Origin: CAYMEV01 sp964431655 [NCBI: uncultured bacterium]
Lineage (GTDB): Bacteria > CAYMEV01
Direction of reading: 5' to 3'
NCBI GenBank assembly: GCA_964431655.1
Contig: CAYSKJ010000091.1
Span: forward strand, 1 to 12,118
DNA length: 12,118 bases
The translations under genes and the position numbers were made by a program. Below the pieces are notes generated by a model that had not been told where the DNA came from, made no database searches, and was given only the letters and a program-made list of their open reading frames with translations. Shown piece by piece: positions 1-6,271 of the stretch (its first letter is position 1; the number at the start of each line of letters is the position of its first letter).

Positions 1-239
1 CTGCTTCATCCCCTTTGCTTCATTCCGCTGAAGCAAAAACCCCCGCACTTCCTGCTTCATCCCCTTTGCTTCATTCCGCTGAAGCAAAAGCCCCCGCGCC
101 TCCTGCATCATCCCCTTTGCTTCATTCCGCTGAAGCAAAAAGAACCGTCCCTTCTGCTTCGCGGGGAATTCGAATTTATTCGGGTTTTACCAGCTGTGAA
201 GCAAAAAGAACCGTCCCTTTTGCTTCACTTTTGCTTCAC
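1..239. repeat. Cluster of hairpin-forming repeats (51-bp tandem units plus palindromes)
   Basis: Three head-to-tail copies with a 51-bp period start at 1, 52 and 103; the third diverges after about 140. Each copy contains the inverted repeat TTTGCTTCA / TGAAGCAAA around a 6-nt TTCCGC loop (stems 14-22/29-37, 65-73/80-88, 116-124/131-139). A larger perfect palindrome follows at 196-228: GTGAAGCAAAA and TTTTGCTTCAC flank the 11-nt AGAACCGTCCC. The 3' arm is repeated directly at 229-239. A 29-bp segment carrying AGAACCGTCCC occurs twice (132-160 and 198-226) with one difference. The array probably continues left of the window. The architecture resembles REP/BIME-type or small non-autonomous palindromic elements; no transposase is visible. 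A role as transcription terminator for the neighbouring minus-strand gene is possible, but the stem is AT-rich and no T-tract follows. Confidence 0.85.
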
Positions 240-823
240 TTGATGAGCTCATGGAGCTTCTGCATGGTGTAACGGGCTGAACTGTCAATCCCGGTGATCT
301 CGGAGAAGATTCTGTTTATGGATACCAGCCTGCTGTTCAGGCTGTCCATATTAAGCACGCATTCCAGCTTAAGTTCATCAATATCCATTCCCTCGCGGTT
401 CTTACAGCATATATCAAAAAGGTATCGGCTTCCTTCCATGTACATGACAGGAAGGCCGAAAGTCCTGCAGAGCATGGGTCTGTAGGGGTAAATGGCGCAC
501 TTCTCATCCAGCAGGAACCCGCATGCACTGTCCTGGGAGAGCTTCAGCCCTGCCAGCCGGGATGCCAGGGGCCTGTCATTCCCGATATTATGGGCGGCCC
601 AGTAAACCTCCAGAGGGAAGAAGGTAATTCCCTTCTCACAGCAGGAGGAGCAACCCGGCCGGCAGGAGATGTGATCCCTGTAATTCTGCCTGAAAGAGGC
701 CCATACCCTGTCAATGGGAGCCATCAGCTTATCATACAGGCTGAAGGCATAAAGCATGCTCCTGCAGGCAGATTTGTCCCTGAGTACTCTTTCAGATATC
801 ATAAAAAAAGGGAGTAAGGTCAT
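236..823 (-). CDS. YkgJ-family (UPF0153) cysteine cluster protein
   Basis: A 195-aa protein with the hallmark of the YkgJ/UPF0153 zinc- or iron-chelating family: CxxxCxxCC at residues 54-62, then C101, and the C(109)xxYxxRPxxCR(119-120) motif, with an extra CC pair at 139-140. Family members are small soluble proteins thought to bind metal through these cysteines; their biochemical role is not settled. The start at 823 is chosen because AAAGG lies 6 nt upstream; the next Met (codon 8) has no Shine-Dalgarno. The stop codon TGA lies inside the hairpin repeat cluster: its three bases begin a TGAAGCAAAA repeat unit, so the repeat appears to have set the C-terminus. No partner gene is visible on this strand; the flanking tRNA operon runs the other way. 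Confidence 0.85.
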   Translation of the reverse strand: MTLLPFFMISERVLRDKSACRSMLYAFSLYDKLMAPIDRVWASFRQNYRDHISCRPGCSSCCEKGITFFPLEVYWAAHNIGNDRPLASRLAGLKLSQDSACGFLLDEKCAIYPYRPMLCRTFGLPVMYMEGSRYLFDICCKNREGMDIDELKLECVLNMDSLNSRLVSINRIFSEITGIDSSARYTMQKLHELIK

Positions 824-893
824 AACAGGCCTTTAGAAATATAAGAGTGTTTGTGTTCATATGCATTAATTTTAAATATATTGAAGATTTTAC

Positions 894-921
894 TTGATAT
901 GTTTTTAAAAATCCATATAAT
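894..921 (+). promoter_or_regulatory. Sigma70-type promoter of the tRNA-Gln/tRNA-Glu operon
   Basis: TTGATA (894-899) and a perfect TATAAT (916-921) are separated by 16 nt in a very AT-rich stretch. The predicted transcription start, about 928, lies a few nt before the first base of tRNA-Gln (934). This is the only convincing promoter ahead of the tRNA pair and probably also drives the UDP-glucuronate decarboxylase gene behind them. Confidence 0.75.
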
Positions 922-933
922 TTTGAAAGTTTT

Positions 934-1004
934 TGGGGAGTCGTTCAACGGTAGGACACCAGACTCTGGCTTTGGGTATAGGGGTTCAAATCCTCTCTCC
1001 CCAG
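934..1004 (+). tRNA. tRNA-Gln (anticodon CTG)
   Basis: The cloverleaf folds completely: acceptor TGGGGAG/CTCCCCA with discriminator G1004, D-arm GTTC/GGAC, anticodon stem CCAGA/TTTGG (one G-U) around the loop CTCTGGC, 4-nt variable loop, and T-arm with TTCAAAT loop (one G-U in the stem). The 7-nt anticodon loop places CTG at positions 34-36, which reads CAG. It is short (71 nt) and CCA is not encoded. The U1-A72 first pair is the usual identity feature of glutamine tRNAs. Confidence 0.95.
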
Positions 1005-1006
1005 TT

Positions 1007-1079
1007 GACCCCATCGTCTAGTGGTCTAGGATATCGGCCTCTCACGCCGGTGACACGGGTTCGAAACCCGTTGGGGTCG
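1007..1079 (+). tRNA. tRNA-Glu (anticodon CTC)
   Basis: Acceptor GACCCCA/TGGGGTC with discriminator G1079, anticodon stem TCGGC/GCCGG around loop CTCTCAC (anticodon CTC, reads GAG), and T-arm ACGGG/CCCGT around TTCGAAA. CCA is not encoded. It starts 2 nt after tRNA-Gln, so both are processed from one transcript. The next protein start codon is only 8 nt past the discriminator base. Confidence 0.96.
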
Positions 1080-1087
1080 TATAAGTT

Positions 1088-2041
1088 ATGGAACATAAAG
1101 TTGTTTTGATAACCGGAGGTGCCGGTTTCATTGGGAGTCATCTGTGCGAGCGGTGCCTCGAGCTTGGCTGCTATGTCATTTGCCTGGATAATTTCTATAC
1201 CGGAAGCATTCAGAACATATCCCATTTAAAAACCGACACGAACTTTGAGATAATACGGCATGATGTAATAAACCCCATCCTGCTTGAAGTGGATGAAATT
1301 TTCCACCTGGCATGCCCGGCTTCACCCATACACTACCAGTACAACCCTGTAAAGACTGTAAAGACATCGGTAATGGGTTCCATCAATATGCTCGGCCTGG
1401 CCAAAAGGATCAAAGCCAAGGTCCTGTTCTCCTCCACCTCCGAGGTTTACGGAGATCCCCAATGCCATCCCCAGCGCGAGGATTACTGGGGATATGTCAA
1501 CCCCATCGGAAGGCGCAGCTGTTACGATGAGGGCAAAAGGGTGGCGGAGACGCTTTTCATGGATTACCACAGGCAGAACAATGTGGATATAAGGATAGCC
1601 AGGATATTCAATACCTACGGTCCGAGAATGGCAGTCAAAGATGGCAGGGTAATGACTAATTTCATATTCCAGGCTTTGACCAATGAGGATATTACTCTCT
1701 ATGGAGACGGAAGCCAGACCCGTTCTTTCTGCTATGTATCGGACATGATTGATGGCCTGGTCTCCCTTATGGACTCCAGTGATACCATAGGGCCCATTAA
1801 TCTCGGCAACCCCGAGGAAATAACCATCAGCGACCTTGCCAGCCTTATCATCGAAATCACAGGGTCCCGGTCCCGATGCATCTCCAGGCCCCTGCCCGAA
1901 GATGACCCCGTCAGGAGAAAACCCGATATCCAAAAGGCAAATCAGATACTGGGCTGGACTCCCCGGGTAACCCTCAGGGAAGGACTGGAAAGGACCATCC
2001 AATCCTTTGATAATTACCTGAAGAACAAAAAGTTTAATTGA
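1088..2041 (+). CDS. UDP-glucuronate decarboxylase (UDP-xylose synthase), NAD-dependent epimerase/dehydratase family
   Basis: A 317-aa extended-SDR enzyme. By family it converts UDP-glucuronate to UDP-xylose and CO2 with bound NAD+, supplying a sugar nucleotide for cell-envelope polysaccharide or glycans in the cytoplasm. Visible motifs: Rossmann GGAGFIG (residues 10-16), acidic D34 for the NAD ribose, STSEVYGDP (116-124), [13 protein letters not shown] (138-150) with catalytic Y146 and K150, and the DDPVRRKPD segment (272-280) typical of the UXS subgroup. The length matches bacterial single-domain UXS proteins. The start is fixed by the N-terminal Rossmann strand: no earlier start is available without entering the tRNA. 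There is no Shine-Dalgarno in the 8 nt between tRNA-Glu and the ATG, so translation may begin on a nearly leaderless mRNA after tRNA 3' processing. A dTDP-glucose 4,6-dehydratase is a less likely alternative. No other polysaccharide genes are seen nearby. Confidence 0.93.
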   Translation: MEHKVVLITGGAGFIGSHLCERCLELGCYVICLDNFYTGSIQNISHLKTDTNFEIIRHDVINPILLEVDEIFHLACPASPIHYQYNPVKTVKTSVMGSINMLGLAKRIKAKVLFSSTSEVYGDPQCHPQREDYWGYVNPIGRRSCYDEGKRVAETLFMDYHRQNNVDIRIARIFNTYGPRMAVKDGRVMTNFIFQALTNEDITLYGDGSQTRSFCYVSDMIDGLVSLMDSSDTIGPINLGNPEEITISDLASLIIEITGSRSRCISRPLPEDDPVRRKPDIQKANQILGWTPRVTLREGLERTIQSFDNYLKNKKFN

Positions 2042-2102
2042 TTTTTGAGGCTCAAGTATGTATTATAGAATTAAGTATATAGGAATAGTTTTGTTTTAAG
2101 AT

Positions 2103-3914
2103 ATGAATGATACACATTCAAACAGGTTGCGGTGGAGGATTATCCCTCAGAATGTCGAACTCCAGGAAAAAATATCCCAGGAATTCGGCCTTTCCCCCAT
2201 AGCTGCCCAGATACTTATAAACCGGGGCTATTGTGAGCCTTCCAGGATTGACAGCTTCCTTAACATAGACCTTTCCAGCCTGTTCAACCCCTTTAGCATG
2301 AAGGATATGGAAAAGGTTGTCGAAAGGATACTCACGGCAAGCCAGAAGCATGAAAGGGTCCTGATAATCAGTGATAATGATGTGGACGGCATAACCAGCA
2401 CAGTAATGCTGATACACCTTTTCAATATCCTGAGGATAAAGCCCATATACTATATTGTAAGCAGGGCCAAGGGCGGGATAGACGGCATACCCCTCGAAGT
2501 TGTGGACACCGCTCACCAGATGGGGGTCAGCCTTATCATAACTGCAGACTGGGGAATCACCGCCTTCAATGTGGTGGAGCATTCAAACACAAAGCCCGGC
2601 CTTGACATTATTATCACAGACCATCATGAGCCCTGGGAGGATCTTCCGCTTAAATACGGCGCTTACGCCGTAGTTAACCCCTTGAGAAAAGACTGCTACT
2701 ACCCTGATAAGAACCTTGCAGGGTGCGGTATCATATTCAAGCTTATCCAGGGAATAAAATCCCGTCACTCCATGGATTTCTCCCTGAAGCCGTTCCTTGA
2801 GCTCACTTCCATAGGCACCGTGGCCGATGTGGCAAAGCTGGTAGGTGAAAACAGGATTATAGTCAAAAAGGGGCTTGCGGAGGTCTCAAGGACAAGTAAC
2901 CCGGGTCTGGTAGCCTTAAAGAACCTTCTTAACCTGAAGTCAAAGGAGCTTACCTCCGAGGATATCAGCTTCAGGATAGGCCCCAGGCTGAATGCGGCAG
3001 GAAGGCTTGATGATGCTAATCTTGCCATAAAGCTACTGCTTTCAAAAGACCTGCATGAGGCTGAAGCTTTCGTCGCCCAGCTGGAGGAAATAAATCTGTC
3101 CAGGCAGGCCATACAGACAAAAATATACAAAGAAGCTGAAGAGATTTATCTGAAGAATGCCTATTACAAGGATAAGTTCATTGTAATTGCAAAAGAGGGA
3201 TGGCACAAGGGGGTTATTGACATTGTCGCTTCAAAGCTGACAGAAAAGCATCTCTACCCTGCCTGCGTCATTTCCATTGATAAGGACAATATCGGCTATG
3301 GAAGCGCAAGGTACTACATGGGCTTCAATAACTCCTATGTCGGCAAGGACATGGAATTGGACCATGAAGATGATTTCGACCTGTTCCATACCTTCTCCCG
3401 GATATCAGACCTCCACACTGAAAAGGAGGGGGATTCCAGGCTTATAATACAGTTCGGCGGGCACAAGATGGCCCTGGGGCTCTTTGTGGAAAAGGATAAT
3501 ATTGCCATGCTCAGGACAAAGCTCAATGAGGCTGCCCTGATCCATTTCAACGGAAGGCCTCCGGCCAGGGTATTAAACATTGATGCCATGCTTAAGCTGA
3601 ATAATATTAACAAAAGGCTCATACAGGAGCTTTACATGCTTTCACCCTTCGGCAACGGAAACCCAAGGCCCCTTTTTGCTGTTAAAGCATTAAGAGTGAT
3701 AAATTACCCGAAGGTTATAAATGAGAAGCACCTGCTCCTGGAACTGACTGACAATAATGATAGATTCCAGGCCTTCGGCTTCAACTTCGGGAAATATCTC
3801 GAGGATGTAAAAAGGGACAATGCCCTGGTGGACACGGCATTCATCCCCGGAACCATAATAAAGAATGACAGGGAATACATACAGCTTAAGATAAAAGATA
3901 TAAGGATATATTAA
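2103..3914 (+). CDS. recJ: Single-stranded-DNA-specific exonuclease RecJ
   Basis: A 603-aa DHH/DHHA1 phosphoesterase that by family degrades ssDNA 5' to 3' in RecF-pathway recombination and repair. Metal-site motifs are visible in order: motif I DNDVDG (91-96; usually DYDxDG, so Tyr is replaced by Asn while both Asp remain), D149 in ADWGIT, DHH (173-175), IGTVADV (237-243) with D242, then RIGPRLNAAGRL (291-302). The DHHA1 domain ends in FGGHKMALG (451-459) and a C-terminal OB-like region follows to 603. It is slightly longer than the roughly 570 aa of common RecJ proteins; extra residues lie between GYGSARYYMGF (about 398-408) and the GGH motif, an acidic segment around 415-446. No clear Shine-Dalgarno precedes the ATG. 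It starts 61 nt after the UDP-glucuronate decarboxylase stop on the same strand, so co-transcription is possible. Confidence 0.95.
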   Translation: MNDTHSNRLRWRIIPQNVELQEKISQEFGLSPIAAQILINRGYCEPSRIDSFLNIDLSSLFNPFSMKDMEKVVERILTASQKHERVLIISDNDVDGITSTVMLIHLFNILRIKPIYYIVSRAKGGIDGIPLEVVDTAHQMGVSLIITADWGITAFNVVEHSNTKPGLDIIITDHHEPWEDLPLKYGAYAVVNPLRKDCYYPDKNLAGCGIIFKLIQGIKSRHSMDFSLKPFLELTSIGTVADVAKLVGENRIIVKKGLAEVSRTSNPGLVALKNLLNLKSKELTSEDISFRIGPRLNAAGRLDDANLAIKLLLSKDLHEAEAFVAQLEEINLSRQAIQTKIYKEAEEIYLKNAYYKDKFIVIAKEGWHKGVIDIVASKLTEKHLYPACVISIDKDNIGYGSARYYMGFNNSYVGKDMELDHEDDFDLFHTFSRISDLHTEKEGDSRLIIQFGGHKMALGLFVEKDNIAMLRTKLNEAALIHFNGRPPARVLNIDAMLKLNNINKRLIQELYMLSPFGNGNPRPLFAVKALRVINYPKVINEKHLLLELTDNNDRFQAFGFNFGKYLEDVKRDNALVDTAFIPGTIIKNDREYIQLKIKDIRIY

Positions 3915-3938
3915 AAAAATTAAAAAGGAGATACATAC

Positions 3939-4931
3939 ATGAAAAAAAGACTATTAGGACTTCTTGTCCTGCTGTTGATCTTCCTGCCGCTTGTATCTGC
4001 AAGCACAAGGGGCAGGATAGAAGGCATAGTGGTTGATGAGAACGATCAGCCTGTGCCTGATGTTATCATCACCCTGAAGAACACCAGGTATGAGGACTCT
4101 GCACTGGAGACCAGAACCAATGATAAAGGCAAGTATGAATATGCCGGGCTTACCCCGGATATATTCATAGTTACCGCTGAAAAGGAAGGATATGCAAAAA
4201 TCAGCGGTGAGCAGAAGATACGCATGGGTCACACTGTCACCCTGGACTTTGTCATGCCTACACTGGAGGCATTGCAGGAGATGTCCACCACTCCGAGGGA
4301 TGTGGCTGCTGCCGCCTATAACAAAGCTCTGGATTATGCAGAGGAAGGCAATGACGAAGAAGCAATAAACCAGTTCCTGGTAGCCATAGAGAATGAAGAG
4401 GGCCTGGGAAAAGACCTTTACAGGGCATACAAGAGCATGGGCACCCTCTTTTATAAAAACCAGAGGCTGGAAGATGCACAGAAGGCCTTCTTAAAGGTAA
4501 CGGAGCTCAACCCTGAAGACCTGCCGAGTTTTGTAACCCTGGGCGATATATATAACAAGCTGAAGGATACAGACAATGACAAATATGACTATTACCTGGC
4601 CAAGGCTATCCAGACCTGGGAAACAGCCCACGTAATTGCAACAAATCAGAAGGTAAAGGACGCCAGCATACCTTTCAATATCGGTGTCCTCTACTCAATG
4701 GAGCCCGATACAGAAAAGGCCATCGAATGGTTCAAAAAAACCCTGGAAATAGATGAAAACAACCAGGAAGCCCACAAGCAGATTGTGCTCCAGTATATTG
4801 CCGATCCTGAGATAACTGAAAAGAAAGAGCTTCTTGAAGAAGCCAAAAATTCACTGGAAAGCTATATAGCCAAATACCCTAATGACATACTGACCCCGAC
4901 TTTCAAGGATTTTCTTAATTCCTGGAAATAG
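3939..4931 (+). CDS. Exported CarboxypepD-regulatory-like and TPR repeat protein
   Basis: A 330-aa protein with a strong AAAGGAG Shine-Dalgarno just upstream. Residues 1-21 form a classical signal peptide (KKR, then a Leu-rich core, VSA before the likely cut after A21). No lipobox Cys is present, so it is probably periplasmic or secreted. Residues about 24-107 match the carboxypeptidase regulatory-like (transthyretin-type beta-sandwich) fold: GxVVDENDQPVPDVIITL, then TNDKGKYEYAGLTPD. Residues about 124-280 hold several TPR units (e.g. AYNKALDYAEEGNDEEAINQF, YKNQRLEDAQKAFLKVTELNPED, FNIGVLYSMEPDTEKAIEWFKKTLEIDENN). Such fusions occur as periplasmic scaffold proteins in several Gram-negative phyla, with no assigned reaction. 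It lies 24 nt after recJ and may share its transcript; a strong terminator closes the unit. Confidence 0.88.
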   Translation: MKKRLLGLLVLLLIFLPLVSASTRGRIEGIVVDENDQPVPDVIITLKNTRYEDSALETRTNDKGKYEYAGLTPDIFIVTAEKEGYAKISGEQKIRMGHTVTLDFVMPTLEALQEMSTTPRDVAAAAYNKALDYAEEGNDEEAINQFLVAIENEEGLGKDLYRAYKSMGTLFYKNQRLEDAQKAFLKVTELNPEDLPSFVTLGDIYNKLKDTDNDKYDYYLAKAIQTWETAHVIATNQKVKDASIPFNIGVLYSMEPDTEKAIEWFKKTLEIDENNQEAHKQIVLQYIADPEITEKKELLEEAKNSLESYIAKYPNDILTPTFKDFLNSWK

Positions 4932-4937
4932 AATACA

Positions 4938-4965
4938 ATAAAGGGGGCATCTCTGCCCCCTTTAT
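4938..4965. terminator. Bidirectional intrinsic terminator between convergent genes
   Basis: A perfect 12-bp stem (ATAAAGGGGGCA at 4938-4949, TGCCCCCTTTAT at 4954-4965) closes a TCTC loop. The arms supply a T-rich run on either strand (TTTAT on plus, TTTATTG on minus). It sits 6 nt after the TPR gene stop and 3 nt beyond the stop of the opposing small gene, so it can end transcription from both sides. Confidence 0.88.
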
Positions 4966-4968
4966 CCC

Positions 4969-5211
4969 TTAAGAATTATCTATACCAGCTTCTATTACCT
5001 TCTTTATTTCCATAAGTCCCTTTATGGCTTCGTCTATCTGCTCCAGCCTGAAGGAGACTCCTTTTTTTGTGGGGATTTTATCCACCTCTCCGACCGCATT
5101 AACATAGGTCCTTATATCAAAGTAATCCTTATTCTTAAACCTGAATATGCGGAAGATTATCTCCTCCTTGGTATTCTTTTCAATCCTGTGAACTATCTTT
5201 TCTTCGCTCAT
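4969..5211 (-). CDS. PC4/YdbC-like ssDNA-binding protein
   Basis: An 80-aa protein resembling the transcriptional coactivator PC4 (p15) / bacterial YdbC family. In the 80-aa numbering, a FRFKNKDYFDIRTYVN strand region (about 24-39) is followed by KIPTKKGVSFRLEQIDE (about 45-61), matching the family pattern of DIR, then PTKKG, then a C-terminal helix. Bacterial members are small homodimers that bind single-stranded DNA or RNA. The ATG at 5211 is preferred because GGAGG sits 9 nt upstream; an in-frame TTG at 5220 would touch that Shine-Dalgarno directly. A promoter of its own is visible upstream, and the gene ends at a shared bidirectional terminator. It is monocistronic, so no partner can be inferred from context. 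Confidence 0.82.
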   Translation of the reverse strand: MSEEKIVHRIEKNTKEEIIFRIFRFKNKDYFDIRTYVNAVGEVDKIPTKKGVSFRLEQIDEAIKGLMEIKKVIEAGIDNS

Positions 5212-5238
5212 GGAATCCAACCTCCAGATTTTTTTGTG

Positions 5239-5266
5239 ATAATAGACAGTTTTTATATAGATGCAA
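5239..5266 (-). promoter_or_regulatory. Probable promoter of the PC4/YdbC-like gene
   Basis: On the minus strand TTGCAT (5266-5261) and TATTAT (5244-5239) are spaced by 16 nt. The predicted start near 5232 would leave a leader of about 20 nt containing the GGAGG site. Confidence 0.5.
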
Positions 5267-5304
5267 GCATTTTATTCCTGTTATTATTGAGACTATTTAA
5301 GTTT

Positions 5305-5335
5305 TTGTTTGATACCTGGAAAATTTTACTATAAA
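5305..5335 (+). promoter_or_regulatory. Possible promoter of the two-TM coiled-coil protein gene
   Basis: TTGTTT (5305-5310) precedes TACTAT (5327-5332, spacer 16) and the overlapping TATAAA (5330-5335, spacer 19). Matches are modest. A good ribosome site, AGAGGTGG (5355-5362), lies just before the ATG at 5367. Confidence 0.4.
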
Positions 5336-5366
5336 AGAGATATAGCAATACCAGAGAGGTGGGCGC

Positions 5367-6251
5367 ATGAAACTTTCAAATTTCAACAGATCTCTTTTTT
5401 TTATAACCCTGGCACTATCCGTCGGCTTTGCCGCACTATATTATATATACCATGAAGACCGGCAGTTCATTAATATGCTTTTTATTTCTGTTATATCCCT
5501 GAACCTTGCAATAAGCTTTGTATTCTTTATAATAGCCAACAGGAAGACAAGGCATGCAAACCAGGGCTATGAACAGCTGTCAGAATCCAGCAGGAAAAAG
5601 ACCGACATTCTGAAAGACGAGCTTTGTAAAACAAAACAGATGCTCAAGGAAAACTCCAAATCCCTGGATGAGCTGGCCATGAATAAACAGGAAATTGAGG
5701 CTGTAACCGCATTGAGCAAGGCACATCAGGACACCCTGCTGCTGGTGGAGGAAAATCTGGATACCATGCTGAGCAATATAAGCAGGAACCTGGAAATAAA
5801 CAAAAACACCTCGGCCCTTGTTGAAAGGCTTTCTAAAGAGCTAAAAAAACACAATAATATCCTGGCCAACATTGATTACAATATTATTAACCTGAACAAT
5901 GAAAAGGATAACCCCAATAAGATAAACCTGGCCTTCATAACCGGAAATATAAAGGAGATCCGCATTGACCTGGAACAGCTGTCAGGTTTAATGAATTCCA
6001 ATATCAGCAGTTACAGCGACAGCATCAGGCAGGTATCTGCAGTGAACAGCCAGTCGCTGAGCACCCTGGAAAGCCTCCTCGACAGCATTAAGCCCTTAAA
6101 CAGGGATTTTGCAAAAAACTACAGGGCGTTCCGGGAACTCAGCACGCAATTTAACAGCGCCTTTGAAACCATAAATAAACTTGCTAAAATTATCAAAGAT
6201 TTCCAGAAAGAAATTGAATATTTTATTGACAATTTCTGCAAAAATAACTAG
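5367..6251 (+). CDS. Hypothetical membrane-anchored coiled-coil protein
   Basis: I do not recognise a family. The 294-aa product has two hydrophobic segments (about residues 9-28 and 35-57) separated by a short charged loop (HEDRQ), then a basic stop (NRKTRH), so the remaining part is probably cytoplasmic. From about 70 to the end it is heptad-like and almost entirely helical (residues such as ELCKTKQMLKENSK, MLSNISRNLEINKNTSALVERL). There is no HAMP, chemoreceptor hairpin or nuclease motif that I can see, so similarity to chemoreceptors or RmuC would only reflect coiled-coil composition. The start is supported by AGAGGTGG upstream. The gene is monocistronic; its stop codon TAG doubles as part of the -10 box of the downstream tRNA promoter. 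Confidence 0.75.
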   Translation: MKLSNFNRSLFFITLALSVGFAALYYIYHEDRQFINMLFISVISLNLAISFVFFIIANRKTRHANQGYEQLSESSRKKTDILKDELCKTKQMLKENSKSLDELAMNKQEIEAVTALSKAHQDTLLLVEENLDTMLSNISRNLEINKNTSALVERLSKELKKHNNILANIDYNIINLNNEKDNPNKINLAFITGNIKEIRIDLEQLSGLMNSNISSYSDSIRQVSAVNSQSLSTLESLLDSIKPLNRDFAKNYRAFRELSTQFNSAFETINKLAKIIKDFQKEIEYFIDNFCKNN

Positions 6252-6254
6252 TAT
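6226..6254 (+). promoter_or_regulatory. Promoter of tRNA-Met embedded in the preceding gene
   Basis: A perfect TTGACA (6226-6231) is spaced by 17 nt from TAGTAT (6249-6254), predicting a start near 6261, some 11 nt before the tRNA. The -35 box lies within the coding region and the -10 box uses the stop codon TAG (6249-6251) of the coiled-coil protein gene. Confidence 0.68.
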
Positions 6255-6271
6255 CGTTTTGATTCTTCAGT

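Noticed and set aside
1-160. Possible CRISPR array
   Set aside because: The 51-bp units are nearly identical throughout, with no alternation of constant repeats and unique spacers, and no cas gene is nearby; it is a tandem duplication.
15-272. Plus-strand 85-aa open frame through the repeat array
   Set aside because: It consists almost entirely of translated hairpin repeats, has no ribosome site and runs antisense into the end of the YkgJ-family gene.
986-1225. Minus-strand open frame across both tRNAs
   Set aside because: It lies antisense to two complete tRNAs and the start of the decarboxylase gene; no ribosome site or protein family features.
1322-2002. Long (226-aa) minus-strand open frame inside the UDP-glucuronate decarboxylase gene
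   Set aside because: A shadow of the well-supported plus-strand gene; no recognisable domain and no ribosome site.
5209-5220. TTG at 5220 as start of the PC4/YdbC-like protein
   Set aside because: The GGAGG Shine-Dalgarno directly abuts the TTG (no spacer), whereas the ATG at 5211 is spaced 9 nt from it.
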